Assembly (NCBI GenBank): GCA_034666985.1
Contig: JAXDKS010000043.1
Location: forward strand, 186,001-250,000
DNA length: 64,000 bases
DNA from: DATARR01 sp034666985
GTDB lineage: Bacteria; Acidobacteriota; Thermoanaerobaculia; Multivoradales; UBA5704
Direction of reading: 5' to 3'
Positions 25,573 through 33,629 of this stretch are shown here, piece after piece. Numbering within the stretch: the first letter of the stretch is position 1; every line of letters starts with the position of its first letter. The notes below the pieces were generated by a model. The model made no database searches. It saw only the letters and a list, made by a program, of their open reading frames with translations, and was not told the DNA's origin. The position numbers were made by a program, and so were the translations under genes.

Positions 25573-26211
25573 CTAATCCTTGGCCAGCAGGAACTCCTGG
25601 ATGCCGTGCCGCAGCAGGAACGAGCGGTCGACGCGGAAGCCCTTGAAGGTGTCGGTCATCTCCGCCGGGGCGTAGCGCGGCGATGGACGCTCGGACCCCG
25701 TCCGCGGCTCGTAGATCAGGTGCTGCTCGTCCTGGATCTTGAAGCGGTAGGGCTGGGCCGGCATCGTCTTGAGGATGGACATCAGCGCCAGCACCCGCGC
25801 TCCGGGGTTGCAGTGATGCCGGAGCTGCTTGGCGAAGTGGATCAGCTCCTTGCGGTGGAGGTAGTTGAACAGATCCCAGGCGAAGACGACGTCGAAGCGC
25901 GTCTCGTCCGGCACCGCCAGGAACTCGGCGAAGAACTCGGGACCCGCGAGCTCGCCCTCACCCGACGGCTTGCGCGTGGAGAGAGCGGCGTACAGGTCCT
26001 CGATGTACAGCTTGCAGCCGAACTGCGAGAGGAACTCCACGTTCGAGCCCACGGCCGAGCCCAGGTCCAGGACCTGGACCTTGCGCCCACGGATCTCGTC
26101 GAAGAGCGCCGAGAGGGCCAGGGAGCGGTGGACGTCCGGCTCGGCGACGGCCTGAGCCCGGCCCGGCTGCTCCTTGCGAGGACTGGAGCCGCGAGAGGAA
26201 AACCAGCCCAT
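25573..26211 (-). CDS. class I SAM-dependent methyltransferase-like protein
   Basis: A 212-aa protein. GRKVQVLDLGSAVGSNVEFLSQ is a divergent motif I of SAM-dependent methyltransferases, and FDVVFAWDLFNYLHRKELI is the motif-IV-like strand and helix. It starts one base inside the stop of the bactofilin gene (TGATG), so the two are translated together. The substrate is unknown. Linkage to a bactofilin suggests a cell-envelope or cytoskeletal role, which is inference. Confidence 0.75.
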   Translation of the reverse strand: MGWFSSRGSSPRKEQPGRAQAVAEPDVHRSLALSALFDEIRGRKVQVLDLGSAVGSNVEFLSQFGCKLYIEDLYAALSTRKPSGEGELAGPEFFAEFLAVPDETRFDVVFAWDLFNYLHRKELIHFAKQLRHHCNPGARVLALMSILKTMPAQPYRFKIQDEQHLIYEPRTGSERPSPRYAPAEMTDTFKGFRVDRSFLLRHGIQEFLLAKD

Positions 26212-26774
26212 CAGATGCTGGCCTTCACTCCCGAGGCCTCAACCCGATTCGCCTCCGCGCGGTTCGGCTCGGTCCGGTGATCGCGATCCCGGTTCGCGCC
26301 GCCGGAATCCTTCGGCGCCTCCATGTCGATGCTGCCCTTGAAGCGCGAGCCGTCCTCCAGGATCACCCGCGGCGCCTGGATGTTGCCCTGGATCCCCCCC
26401 GACTGGCGCAGGATCGCCTGCTCCCGGGCGAAGACGTTGCCGACCACGTCGCCCTCGATGGTGACGACTTTCCCGAAGACGTCGGCCTTCACCTTGCCGT
26501 TCTTGCCGACCGTCACATTGTTCTGCTTGAGGTCCACCTTGCCTTCGACCCGGCCTTCGATGATCAGGTCTTCCTCGCCCGACAGGTCGCCCTTGATGAA
26601 GATCGACGCACCAATCGTGGCGCGGTCCGATCGCCGTGGCGGCTCGCTGCTGACGCTGCTGCCGGGATTCGCCACCGGAGCCGGCGCAGGCGCGGCGGGA
26701 CGCGGCGCAGCCGCGGGCGACGGTTCGGGATGATGAGCCTGAGCGGGGGGATCGTCACTCTTTTTCCAGACCAT
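26211..26774 (-). CDS. bactofilin (polymer-forming cytoskeletal protein)
   Basis: A 187-aa protein. Residues about 53-150 are the DUF583/bactofilin beta-helix with regular Gly-Val repeats (IIEGRVEGKVDLKQNNVTVG, GKVVTIEGDVVGNVFAREQ). It is flanked by a Pro/Ala-rich N-terminal tail and a polar C-terminal tail, as is normal in this family. Bactofilins polymerise without nucleotide at the inner membrane and help cell shape, stalk formation or chromosome anchoring. The gene is followed immediately by the methyltransferase-like gene. Confidence 0.93.
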   Translation of the reverse strand: MVWKKSDDPPAQAHHPEPSPAAAPRPAAPAPAPVANPGSSVSSEPPRRSDRATIGASIFIKGDLSGEEDLIIEGRVEGKVDLKQNNVTVGKNGKVKADVFGKVVTIEGDVVGNVFAREQAILRQSGGIQGNIQAPRVILEDGSRFKGSIDMEAPKDSGGANRDRDHRTEPNRAEANRVEASGVKASI

Positions 26775-26940
26775 GCAACTGCTCCTTCACGACGTGGGAA
26801 TTGTAATTGTAATGAGGAGGGTATGAGCCGGAAAGAGAGAAGTCAAGGAGTAAATAGATTTTCGGCTATATTCGGTGAAAGCGTGAGGAGCGAGGGCCGG
26901 AGCCCCCGCTCCCCCCCATGGGATCGATCGGGGATCAAAT

Positions 26941-26965
26941 CGGGGATCGATCCGATCGATCCCCG
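26941..26965 (-). terminator. perfect 12-bp hairpin after osmC-like gene
   Basis: CGGGGATCGATC at 26941-26952 and its exact complement at 26954-26965 flank a single base. On the minus strand it begins seven bases after the OsmC stop codon and is followed by a short A/T stretch (ATTTG), consistent with a terminator. A partial repeat of the left half lies just upstream at 26928-26936. Confidence 0.6.
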
Positions 26966-26971
26966 GCCGGA

Positions 26972-27400
26972 TCAGCCCGCGAGATGAGCGTTGAGCGTGA
27001 TCTCGACGCCGCCCAGCGCCTGGGAGACGGGGCACCCTTCCTTGGCCTTGCGGGCGGCCTCCTGGAAGGCGGCCTCGTCGATGCCGGGCACCGCGGACTC
27101 GTTCTCCAGCTCGATACGGGTGATCTTGAAGCCCTCGCCGACCTTCTCGAGGTGCACCTTGGCCGTGGTGGCGACCCGCGTCGGCGTGAAGCCCGCGCGG
27201 CCGAGGCCGGCGGAGAGGGCCATGGAGAAGCAGCCGGCGTGAGCGGCGCCGATGAGCTCCTCGGGATTGGTGCCCGTCCCCTCCTCGAAGCGCGAGCCGA
27301 AGGAGTACTGCCCCTCATAGGCGCCGCTGCCCAGCTTCACGGTTCCATGTCCCTCTTTGAGACTCCCCTCCCACACTGCGTTGGCTTTGCGTACAGGCAT
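26972..27400 (-). CDS. osmC: OsmC-family peroxiredoxin
   Basis: A 142-aa protein. The two redox-active cysteines of the OsmC/Ohr family are in HAGCFSMAL (C57) and EGCPVSQALGG (C123), and the Glu/Arg residues of the N-terminal half are present. These enzymes reduce organic hydroperoxides using lipoyl or thiol donors in the cytoplasm. The OsmC rather than Ohr subgroup is favoured by RKANAVWEG and NPEELIGAAHAGC. The start at 27400 has AAGGAGG eight bases upstream. The copper-binding protein gene is the nearest upstream neighbour, 34 bases away. Confidence 0.9.
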   Translation of the reverse strand: MPVRKANAVWEGSLKEGHGTVKLGSGAYEGQYSFGSRFEEGTGTNPEELIGAAHAGCFSMALSAGLGRAGFTPTRVATTAKVHLEKVGEGFKITRIELENESAVPGIDEAAFQEAARKAKEGCPVSQALGGVEITLNAHLAG

Positions 27401-27434
27401 TGAAAAATCCTCCTTGAGATTCAGAGCGAGTGGC

Positions 27435-27848
27435 TTACGGCTTGCCGGTCGATTTGCCGGGCGGCCTGGCCGCGCGGAAGTCGAGCCGGGTGTCGGGAGG
27501 GAGCTTGCGGAGCTTCGTGATCTGCACGGCCGTATCCGCGTTCCAATCCACGTGCAGCGTGACCTCGACCTTGTCGTTGGCCGCGAGCCCCGTGAGGGGG
27601 ACGCCCCTGGCCACCGGGAACGGCATGGCCATGGGGTCCATCCCATCCCGCTTGCCGTCCCGCCCCATCCAGTCGTCAATGGCTTCGTGGTAGAGGTACA
27701 GGCCGCCGGCGGGGTTGGCTGGATCGGGCGCCTGCACCACCAGGGCCCGAACCGTATGGTCCTGCCCCCTGGCGCCACAACCGCAGAAGCCGGCTACCAG
27801 GAGCAGGGCGGCGCAGGCCAGGGCGAAATTCGTCAGCGCTCTCCGCAT
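27435..27848 (-). CDS. CusF-like periplasmic copper-binding protein
   Basis: A 137-aa exported protein from ATG 27848 (MRRALTNFALACAALLLVAG). Its leader is hydrophobic and ends in GFCGCG, possibly a lipoprotein signal with a non-ideal lipobox. The mature part has YLYHEAIDDWM and GMDPMAMPF, the His/Met/Trp pattern of CusF-like copper-binding domains, then an OB-fold (DKVEVTLHVDW). It probably chaperones copper in the periplasm. It may be co-transcribed with the downstream OsmC gene, which would link metal and peroxide stress. Confidence 0.72.
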   Translation of the reverse strand: MRRALTNFALACAALLLVAGFCGCGARGQDHTVRALVVQAPDPANPAGGLYLYHEAIDDWMGRDGKRDGMDPMAMPFPVARGVPLTGLAANDKVEVTLHVDWNADTAVQITKLRKLPPDTRLDFRAARPPGKSTGKP

Positions 27849-27925
27849 CGCTCCCTCTCTCGGGGTGGGATCGTAGCATGGCGCCCCATAAGCGCTACCT
27901 TGCCGCAGAGCGCCCCCACCCAAGA

Positions 27926-27985
27926 CCCTCATCACCCCGGCCCTCTTCTTCCGCCCCCCTCGCCCCCCTCGCCGGGAGAAGAGGG
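27926..27985. repeat. REP-like hairpin repeat, family B copy 2 (inverted)
   Basis: CCCTCATCACCCCGGCCCTC opens the copy and GGGAGAAGAGG closes it, in the opposite orientation to the copies at 25481 and 28107. Together with copy 3 it brackets the long inverted repeat at 28012-28065 in the 406-base gap (27849-28254) between divergent genes. Confidence 0.65.
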
Positions 27986-28011
27986 GGGCGTTCCCGAACC
28001 GGGAGAGCTTT

Positions 28012-28065
28012 GTAGGGTGCGCTGTGCGCACCATCACCGTTCATGGTGCGCACAGCGCACCCTAC
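28012..28065. repeat. REP palindrome, family A (cognate to RAYT repeats)
   Basis: Two 23-base arms, exact complements of each other (28012-28034 and 28043-28065), flank an 8-base loop. The arm begins GTAGGGTGCGCTGTGCGC. The right arm matches base for base the single copy at 52748-52770 beside the RAYT gene, and variants lie at 51762-51902. This is a full REP doublet, 24 kb away from the transposase that probably mobilises it. Confidence 0.8.
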
Positions 28066-28106
28066 GGCAAGATCGCCCGCAGGCGTTCTTTCTTGGACTA
28101 ACCCCT

Positions 28107-28167
28107 CCCTCTTCTCCCGGTGAGGGGGTCGGGAGGGGACGGGAGAAGAGGGCCGGGGTGATGAGGG
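28107..28167. repeat. REP-like hairpin repeat, family B copy 3
   Basis: CCCTCTTCTCCCGG at 28107-28120 pairs with GGGAGAAGAGGGC at 28141-28153, followed by the same GGGGTGATGAGGG tail as copy 1. It lies about 90 bases upstream of the glucose-6-phosphate isomerase start, in the same orientation as that gene. Confidence 0.65.
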
Positions 28168-28254
28168 CTTCGAAGGGCAGGCCGCTCCAACCTCGTACCC
28201 ACCCCGAACCAGGGATTAGCGATAAGGTACTCCCGCTGAGAGAAGGAGGAGTGC

Positions 28255-29952
28255 ATGAGCGAACGGGGAGATCTTCGGTTGGGGAGCTACACCGCGGCGG
28301 TCGAGGCGCGGCTCGCGCGATGGCAGGAGGAGGCCTTCGGCAGGCGTCTCTGGGAGAAGGACTATCAACTCTGGTCTCCGGAGCCGATCCCGGAGCTGAC
28401 GGACCGGCTGGGCTGGCTCGACCTGCCGGCGGCGATGACGGCCGAGGTGCAGCGGCTCTCCCGCTTCTCGCGCGACGTGGCGGCCGAGGGGTTCCGCGAC
28501 GCCGTGGTGCTGGGCATGGGCGGCTCCAGCCTCGCCCCCGAGGTCTACTCCCGCACTTTCGGCCCCGCCTTCGGGCATCCGGCGGTCACCGTCCTCGACA
28601 GCACCCATCCCGACGCCGTGCGGGCCCTCGCCCAGCGCCTCGATCCCGAGAGGAGCCTGTTCGTGGTGTCGAGCAAGTCGGGCACCACCACGGAGATGCT
28701 CTCATTCTTCCACTACTTCTGGGAACAGCTCGATCACCTCGGAAAGGTGCCGGAGCGAGGGAAGCACTTCGTGGCGGTCACCGATCCCGGCACCCCCCTC
28801 CAGGCCCTGGCCCGGGAGCGCGGCTTCCGCGAGGTGTTCAACGCTCCTGAGGACGTGGGCGGCCGCTACAGCGCCCTCACCCCGTTCGGCCTGGTGCCGG
28901 CAGCCCTCCTGGGCGTCGACACCGGCAAGCTCCTCGCTCGTGGGCGTGCGATGGCCGAGGCCTGCGCCGGCAGCGTGGCCGCGGCGGACAACCCCGGCCT
29001 CCGATTGGGAGCCGCCCTGGGCGAGCTGGCCCTGGCCGGCCGCGACAAGGTCACCTTCGTCACCTCCCACTCCCTGGAGACCTTCCCCGAGTGGATCGAG
29101 CAGCTCATCGCCGAGAGCACGGGCAAGACCATTTTGCCTGATGGCGAGCGGGCCGGGGGCGAGCGCCGTGGCATCGTGCCGGTGGCCGGCGAGCCCCTGG
29201 GACCGCCCGAGGCCTACGGCGACGACCGCTTCTTCGCCGCATTGCTCCATCAGGGCGACGACGTCTCCGCCATCGAGCGGCGCCTCGAAGCCCTGGAGAG
29301 CGCCGGCCACCCCGTGGGCCGCTTCAAGCTCTCCGACCGCTACGACCTCGGCGCCGAGATGTTCCGCTGGGAGCTGGCGACCGCCGCCGCCGGTGCCGTG
29401 CTGGAGGTCAATCCCTTCGATCAGCCGGACGTGCAGCTCGCCAAGACCCTGGCCAACGAGGCCATGAAACAGGCCGCGGCCGGCACCCTCCACACCGGGG
29501 GCGGGGCCGTCGACGCCTCCGACGCCAAAGCTCTGAAGCGGGCCGTTGGCGGTTGGGTGAAAGGCGCCAAGAAGGGCGACTACCTGGGGATCCACGCCTA
29601 CCTGCCTCCCCGTCCGGAGACCACCACGGCGCTGCGCAACCTCCAGGCCGAGCTGCACGGGAAGACCCGCCTCGCCGTCACCCTTGGCTACGGCCCCCGC
29701 TTCCTTCACTCCACGGGGCAGCTCCACAAAGGGGGAGCGGATCGCTGCCGCTTCCTCCAGATCATTGACCAGCCCACGGAGGATCTGTCCGTGCCCGAGA
29801 CCTCCTACACCTTCGGCACCCTGATCGGCGCCCAGGCCGAGGGCGACCGCCAGGCCCTGGAGCAGCGGGGGAGGACCGTCCTGCGCGTCCAGCTTGGAAC
29901 GAACGACGCCCAGGGGCTCGCCGCTCTCCGAAGCGCGGTGGAGGAAGGCTGA
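28255..29952 (+). CDS. pgi: glucose-6-phosphate isomerase
   Basis: A 565-aa enzyme interconverting glucose 6-phosphate and fructose 6-phosphate. The phosphate-binding SSKSGTTTEM near residue 140, the N-terminal LGMGGSSLAPEV block and GGRYSALTPFGLVP are present, as is FLHSTGQLHKGG near the C terminus. The sequence resembles the isomerase half of transaldolase/isomerase fusions rather than the classical E. coli type. AGAAGGAGGAG precedes ATG 28255. The glucokinase gene follows after five bases, so glucose phosphorylation and isomerisation are encoded as one unit. Confidence 0.93.
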   Translation: MSERGDLRLGSYTAAVEARLARWQEEAFGRRLWEKDYQLWSPEPIPELTDRLGWLDLPAAMTAEVQRLSRFSRDVAAEGFRDAVVLGMGGSSLAPEVYSRTFGPAFGHPAVTVLDSTHPDAVRALAQRLDPERSLFVVSSKSGTTTEMLSFFHYFWEQLDHLGKVPERGKHFVAVTDPGTPLQALARERGFREVFNAPEDVGGRYSALTPFGLVPAALLGVDTGKLLARGRAMAEACAGSVAAADNPGLRLGAALGELALAGRDKVTFVTSHSLETFPEWIEQLIAESTGKTILPDGERAGGERRGIVPVAGEPLGPPEAYGDDRFFAALLHQGDDVSAIERRLEALESAGHPVGRFKLSDRYDLGAEMFRWELATAAAGAVLEVNPFDQPDVQLAKTLANEAMKQAAAGTLHTGGGAVDASDAKALKRAVGGWVKGAKKGDYLGIHAYLPPRPETTTALRNLQAELHGKTRLAVTLGYGPRFLHSTGQLHKGGADRCRFLQIIDQPTEDLSVPETSYTFGTLIGAQAEGDRQALEQRGRTVLRVQLGTNDAQGLAALRSAVEEG

Positions 29953-29957
29953 CGGAG

Positions 29958-30974
29958 ATGATCCTGGCCGGCGACGTCGGCGGCACCAAGACCAACCTCG
30001 GCCTCTTCGAGGTGGCGGACAGCGGCAAGCTGAATCTCGTCCGCTCCGACAAGCTCCACAGCCCCGATTACCCCGGGCTGGAAGCGGTGGTGCAGGCCTT
30101 CCTGGCAGCGGGCCCGCCGATCCCGGAGGGAATCCAGGCCGCCTGCTTCGGCATCGCCGGGCCGGTGGTGGAGAACCGGGTGAGCACCCCCAACCTCGCC
30201 TGGGTGGTGGACGGCGCCCGGCTGTCCAGCGAGGCCAAGGTGCCGGTCGTGAAGCTGATCAACGACCTGGTGGCCACCGCGGAGGGGCTCCCCCTGCTGG
30301 CGGACGACGAGGTGGCCGTGCTCCAGCCCGGAGCGCCGGAGGCTACGGGGCACGAGGGCAACCGGGCCCTGGTCGCCGCCGGCACCGGCCTTGGCATGGC
30401 CTTCATCCCCCGCGTCGGCGACCGCTGGGTGCCCATCCCCTCCGAAGGTGGTCACGTGGATTTCGCCCCCCGCACCGAGGACGAGATCGGACTGCTGCGC
30501 CACCTGCGGGGTCACTTCGGCCGGGTGAGCGTTGAGCGCGTGCTCTCCGGCCCCGGCCTGTTCAACATCTATCAGTATTTGCGGGACGTGCTGCGCCTGC
30601 CGGAGAGCCCACAGGTGCGGGAGCGCCTGGCCGCGGGAGAAGATCCGTCGAAAGTGATCGGCGAGTCCGGCCTGTCGGGGCCCACCGCCGGCTGTGCGAT
30701 GTGCTCGCGCGCCCTGGAGATCTTCGTCGGCGTCTACGGCGCCGTGGCGGGCAACGTGGCCCTCCTGGGCACCGCCACCAACGGCCTCTGGATCGGCGGC
30801 GGGATCGCCCCCAAGATCCTGCCCCGTCTCACCGACGGCCTCTTCGTCGAGACCTTCCGCGCCAAGGGCCGCTTCGTGCCCTACCTGGAGAAAGTGCCGG
30901 TGCGCGTGATCTTGAATGACCGCGCTGCGCTCCTGGGAGCGGCCCGGCATGCAGCGTCGTTGGTGGCGGGGTAG
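29958..30974 (+). CDS. glk: glucokinase
   Basis: A 338-aa ATP-dependent glucokinase of the ROK-unrelated (E. coli Glk) family. The phosphate-1 motif is LAGDVGGTKTNLGLFEV at the N terminus, with KLINDLVATAEGLPLL containing the catalytic Asp and VAAGTGLGMAFI forming phosphate-2. The conserved SEGGHVDFAPR and later GGGIAPKILPRL are also present. It acts in the cytoplasm directly before the isomerase encoded just upstream. ACGGAG lies four bases before ATG 29958. Confidence 0.94.
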   Translation: MILAGDVGGTKTNLGLFEVADSGKLNLVRSDKLHSPDYPGLEAVVQAFLAAGPPIPEGIQAACFGIAGPVVENRVSTPNLAWVVDGARLSSEAKVPVVKLINDLVATAEGLPLLADDEVAVLQPGAPEATGHEGNRALVAAGTGLGMAFIPRVGDRWVPIPSEGGHVDFAPRTEDEIGLLRHLRGHFGRVSVERVLSGPGLFNIYQYLRDVLRLPESPQVRERLAAGEDPSKVIGESGLSGPTAGCAMCSRALEIFVGVYGAVAGNVALLGTATNGLWIGGGIAPKILPRLTDGLFVETFRAKGRFVPYLEKVPVRVILNDRAALLGAARHAASLVAG

Positions 30975-31013
30975 GCCGGTGTAGGGGCCACGGAATCTCG
31001 CGCACTCTTCGGT

Positions 31014-31281
31014 GGAGGCGGTAGAGACGCTCCCAGGTCCTAAACGATATCCTTTCGGAGGCCACGGGGACCGCGGGACGTCTCCGGAGGGGCAACGCCG
31101 CCTGGAATCAGCAATACCTTACGGGGGCACGCTGCAACGGGTCCATACCGCATCCCTGCATCCCGATGACCTGCGGTCGCCCATCCCTGCGAGTGGCGGG
31201 GTTGGCCTGCGAGAGACGTCCCGCGGTCCCCAGGGCCTGCAAAAGGTGTCGTTTACGACCTGGGACGTCTCTACCGCCTCC
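31014..31281. repeat. 268-bp element with about 70-bp inverted terminal arms
   Basis: The segment 31014-31085 is nearly the reverse complement of 31213-31281 (roughly 85% identity by eye). Shared blocks include GGAGGCGGTAGAGACG at the outer end and GGACCGCGGGACGTCTC at the inner end. The 127-base interior has no recognisable gene. It could be a MITE-like non-autonomous element or a long-stemmed RNA. The outer GTAGAGACG block also appears in the element at 36860-37039. It follows the glucokinase stop by 39 bases. Confidence 0.7.
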
Positions 31282-31304
31282 GCCGGACGGAATTCCTGGC
31301 TCGA

Positions 31305-31457
31305 ACCAACAGGTACAGGCCTCTCCCCACTGGGGGCGGCCTCCGGTACCAACGGGTACAGGCCCGTACCTATTGGGGGCGGGCCCTGGTACCAACGGGT
31401 ACAGGCCTGTACCCGTTGGGGCGAGGCCCGTACCCATTGGGGGGAGGCCTGTACCCA
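31305..31457. repeat. tandem array of a 43-bp unit (about 3.5 copies)
   Basis: Units start at 31305, 31348, 31391 and 31432. The first two are exactly 43 bases, the third 41, and the last is partial. The unit opens ACCAACGGGTACAGGCC and then has GTACC...TTGGGGGCGGGCC, so each unit contains its own dyad (GGTACAGGCC/GGCC...GTACC). 43 is not a multiple of three and the array is not inside a gene. It ends about 50 bases before the LURP-one gene and may form stacked hairpins in its leader. Confidence 0.75.
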
Positions 31458-31508
31458 GATTTCCGGCCAAGGATTTGCAAGGAGTCTTCGTGAGAGGAGG
31501 GATCGGCC

Positions 31509-32012
31509 ATGGCGCGCTACAAGATGCGACAGCATTTGCTCTCGCTGGGCGAGGACTTCACGATCGAGGACGAGCAGGGTCAGCCGGTCTACAAGGTGGA
31601 TGGGAAGCTCCTGCGCATCCGCGAGACGTTCGTGATCGAGGACCGGCAGGGCAATGAGGTGGCGACGATCCGCGAGAAGAAGATCGCGCTGCGCGACAGC
31701 ATGAAGATCCTGCGTGGGGGCGATACGATCGCGACGATCCGCAAGGCGTGGATCTCGCCGTTTCGCGACAAGTTCACGGTCGACGTGGAGGGCGGCGAGG
31801 ACCTCGTGGCCCAGGGGAACATCCTCGACCATGAATACGAGATCCGGCGCGGGTCCGACACGGTGGCCCACATCTCCAAGCACTGGTTCTCCTTCCGGGA
31901 CACCTACGGCATCGACGTCGCCTCCGGCGAGGACGACGGCCTCATCCTCGCGCTCGCGGTGGCGATCGACGAGATGGCCCACGATCCCGACGAAGGGCAC
32001 GGCAAGGATTGA
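31509..32012 (+). CDS. LURP-one-related / scramblase-like protein
   Basis: A 167-aa protein of the LURP-one-related (LOR/Tubby-like) fold. Tandem beta-hairpins are visible (FTIEDEQGQPVYKVDGKLL, FVIEDRQGNEVATIREKKI, FTVDVEGGEDLVAQGN), and the C-terminal hydrophobic helix LILALAVAIDEM is typical. Bacterial members are uncharacterised; the fold is related to phospholipid scramblases and phosphoinositide-binding Tubby domains. GAGAGGAGGG precedes ATG 31509. The unusual leader carries the 43-bp repeats and the inverted element. Confidence 0.85.
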   Translation: MARYKMRQHLLSLGEDFTIEDEQGQPVYKVDGKLLRIRETFVIEDRQGNEVATIREKKIALRDSMKILRGGDTIATIRKAWISPFRDKFTVDVEGGEDLVAQGNILDHEYEIRRGSDTVAHISKHWFSFRDTYGIDVASGEDDGLILALAVAIDEMAHDPDEGHGKD

Positions 32013-32146
32013 CCCCGCGGATGAAAGAGCTCAGGACGATCGCGGGGACCGTGGCGCCTTGCCTGCGGTGAGCGGGCGCGAATCACGGAACAGCCTCTTG
32101 ACCGTGCGCGGGATCTATGGAAATCTCCGCCTTAGGAGGAAGATCT

Positions 32147-32500
32147 ATGAGAAAACTAATTATCGCGTCCCTTGTAGTGGCTGGAGCTTGCCTCTGGAGT
32201 CCCCACCTCGCTGTCGCCGGATGTACGGCTTCGGTGAACTGCGGCAACGGGTGTTTCGCCAGCGTCCAGGAGTGCCCGCCCCCGTATCTGCCCTACTCTT
32301 TTTCTTGCTCAGCGCCATCCCAGAGCTTCCAGTGCACGGGGAACAACGTCTGCACCAGCACCTCGACCTACATCGAGTGCGATGGGGTGCGCCAGACCTG
32401 CACGCAGCAGTGCTACTCGAGCGCGACCACGGCAGACTGCGGCGGTACGCACCTCTCCTGCGCGAAATGTCAATCCCACCAGATCTCGTGTCCACTCTAG
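32147..32500 (+). CDS. small secreted Cys-rich protein
   Basis: A 117-aa exported protein from ATG 32147, with AGGAGGA seven bases upstream. The signal peptide is LIIASLVVAGACLWSPHLAVAG, cut near residue 25. The mature part holds about 14 cysteines (for example GCTASVNCGNGCF and CTQQCYSS), so it is probably stabilised by disulphides outside the cytoplasm. I know no family for it. A second, unrelated Cys-rich secreted peptide lies at 42986-43195. Confidence 0.7.
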   Translation: MRKLIIASLVVAGACLWSPHLAVAGCTASVNCGNGCFASVQECPPPYLPYSFSCSAPSQSFQCTGNNVCTSTSTYIECDGVRQTCTQQCYSSATTADCGGTHLSCAKCQSHQISCPL

Positions 32501-32559
32501 ACTGACTGTCCCGCCACGCCGCCGGGGCGGCCACGGAGGCACCCCGGCGGCGATGCGAT

Positions 32560-32919
32560 TCAACGATGTTGCGGCGCCTTCACCTTCGCGCCGATCAGAA
32601 CGTTGATCGCTTCGTGGGACTCGTCGGTCCAGTGATAATCGTTGAGGCTCAAAATCAGTGCATTGCGGACCCTGAGGATCTCGAGGGCGTCCGCTGTAAA
32701 CCCAATCGCCACAGCCAGGACTCGCTCCGCCTCGGGCCCCACATCCTTGAGAGCGTGCTCGACAGTTGATGAGTGGACAACCCTCACCGTGCTGCGAAAA
32801 ACGATGAGAGTGTAGACCTCCTCTGCCAGGAGCGAGCCCGGTACGAGCGACCGGAGTGGAGCCGGAAGGAGCTTGGCGACATGGTCGCGATCTACGGCGC
32901 GGTGTATCTGGTACTTCAT
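32560..32919 (-). CDS. hypothetical protein
   Basis: A 119-aa soluble protein that I do not recognise. It begins MKYQIHRAVDRDHVAKLL and contains a hydrophobic strand region (EVYTLIVFRSTVRVVHS) and a C-terminal polar stretch. There is no signal peptide, membrane segment or known motif. It ends convergently with the Cys-rich protein gene and follows the STY0301-like gene after 21 bases on the same strand. Confidence 0.5.
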   Translation of the reverse strand: MKYQIHRAVDRDHVAKLLPAPLRSLVPGSLLAEEVYTLIVFRSTVRVVHSSTVEHALKDVGPEAERVLAVAIGFTADALEILRVRNALILSLNDYHWTDESHEAINVLIGAKVKAPQHR

Positions 32920-32940
32920 CGGGGTCGGTGCTCAAATCTG

Positions 32941-33366
32941 TCACTTACATTGGATCTTGAAACCCTTGCCCGGCCGGCCGTCGGCGCTGCACGTCCGGAC
33001 GCCCAGCGGCAGAGCCTTTCCGAAAGCGATTGTGCTTTTCCGGTAGCGGCAGACGACCCAGACGCTGCGCTTCATATCGCCTGAGAAGCTCCACACCACA
33101 GGCGCTTTGCCGAAGGCATCAGGATTGTCCGGAACGAGGTCGGCCATCTCGGTGGGCGAGCCGTCGAAGACGCTGACGCCGGCGACGGCGCCGAGCGACT
33201 TCGGCACCTCGTCTTTCTTCAACGACCGGATCTGAGAGGACTCCAGACGGAATCCCTGCCAGTCGTGGAAGGGCGGTGCCTTTGGGCAGGCCACCTCAAC
33301 AGCCGAAATCGGCCAGGGAGCGAGGACGATCATCATGAGACCAGCGCTCAATATCCTGTTCATCAA
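32941..33366 (-). CDS. secreted STY0301-like protein
   Basis: A 141-aa exported protein. The signal peptide is ILSAGLMMIVLAPWPISAVE. The mature part begins VACPKAPPF and ends with CSADGRPGKGFKIQCK; the paired cysteines and the closing motif resemble STY0301-family periplasmic proteins. Function of the family is unknown. It lies upstream of the 119-aa gene on the same strand. Confidence 0.65.
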   Translation of the reverse strand: MMNRILSAGLMMIVLAPWPISAVEVACPKAPPFHDWQGFRLESSQIRSLKKDEVPKSLGAVAGVSVFDGSPTEMADLVPDNPDAFGKAPVVWSFSGDMKRSVWVVCRYRKSTIAFGKALPLGVRTCSADGRPGKGFKIQCK

Positions 33367-33436
33367 ATCTCCTGGGAAAACCTCGACACTCTCCGTGCCT
33401 GCCGCCTACGGCATCTTCATTGGACATCTTCAGAGC

Positions 33437-33565
33437 TTACCGGAGGTCGCCGTCCAACTCGAAGATCTCCTCGACCGGCCGGCTGAACAGCCGGGCGATC
33501 TTGAGGGCGAGGGGGAGGCTGGGATCGTACTTCTCCCCCTCCAGGGCGTTGATCGTTTGCCGCGG
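33437..33565 (-). pseudogene. truncated XRE-type (Cro/CI HTH) regulator remnant
   Basis: The minus strand reads RQTINALEGEKYDPSLPLAL then KIARLFSRPVEEIFELDG before a stop, which is the recognition helix and C-terminal half of a short XRE-family regulator. The N-terminal half and start codon are missing. The upstream side runs directly into TAAAGCATACTTGACATTTT, which looks like the palindromic operator and promoter usually found in front of such genes. An internal deletion joining promoter to C-terminal half would explain this. Confidence 0.65.
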
Positions 33566-33629
33566 ACAAAATGTCAAGTATGCTTTACGCGTCGCCGTAG
33601 CGGATGCGCCCGGCGCTCATCCCTCCGAA

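Noticed and set aside
31305..31457. Possible CRISPR-like repeats
   Set aside because: The units are directly adjacent with no unique spacers and contain internal dyads, so this is a plain tandem repeat.
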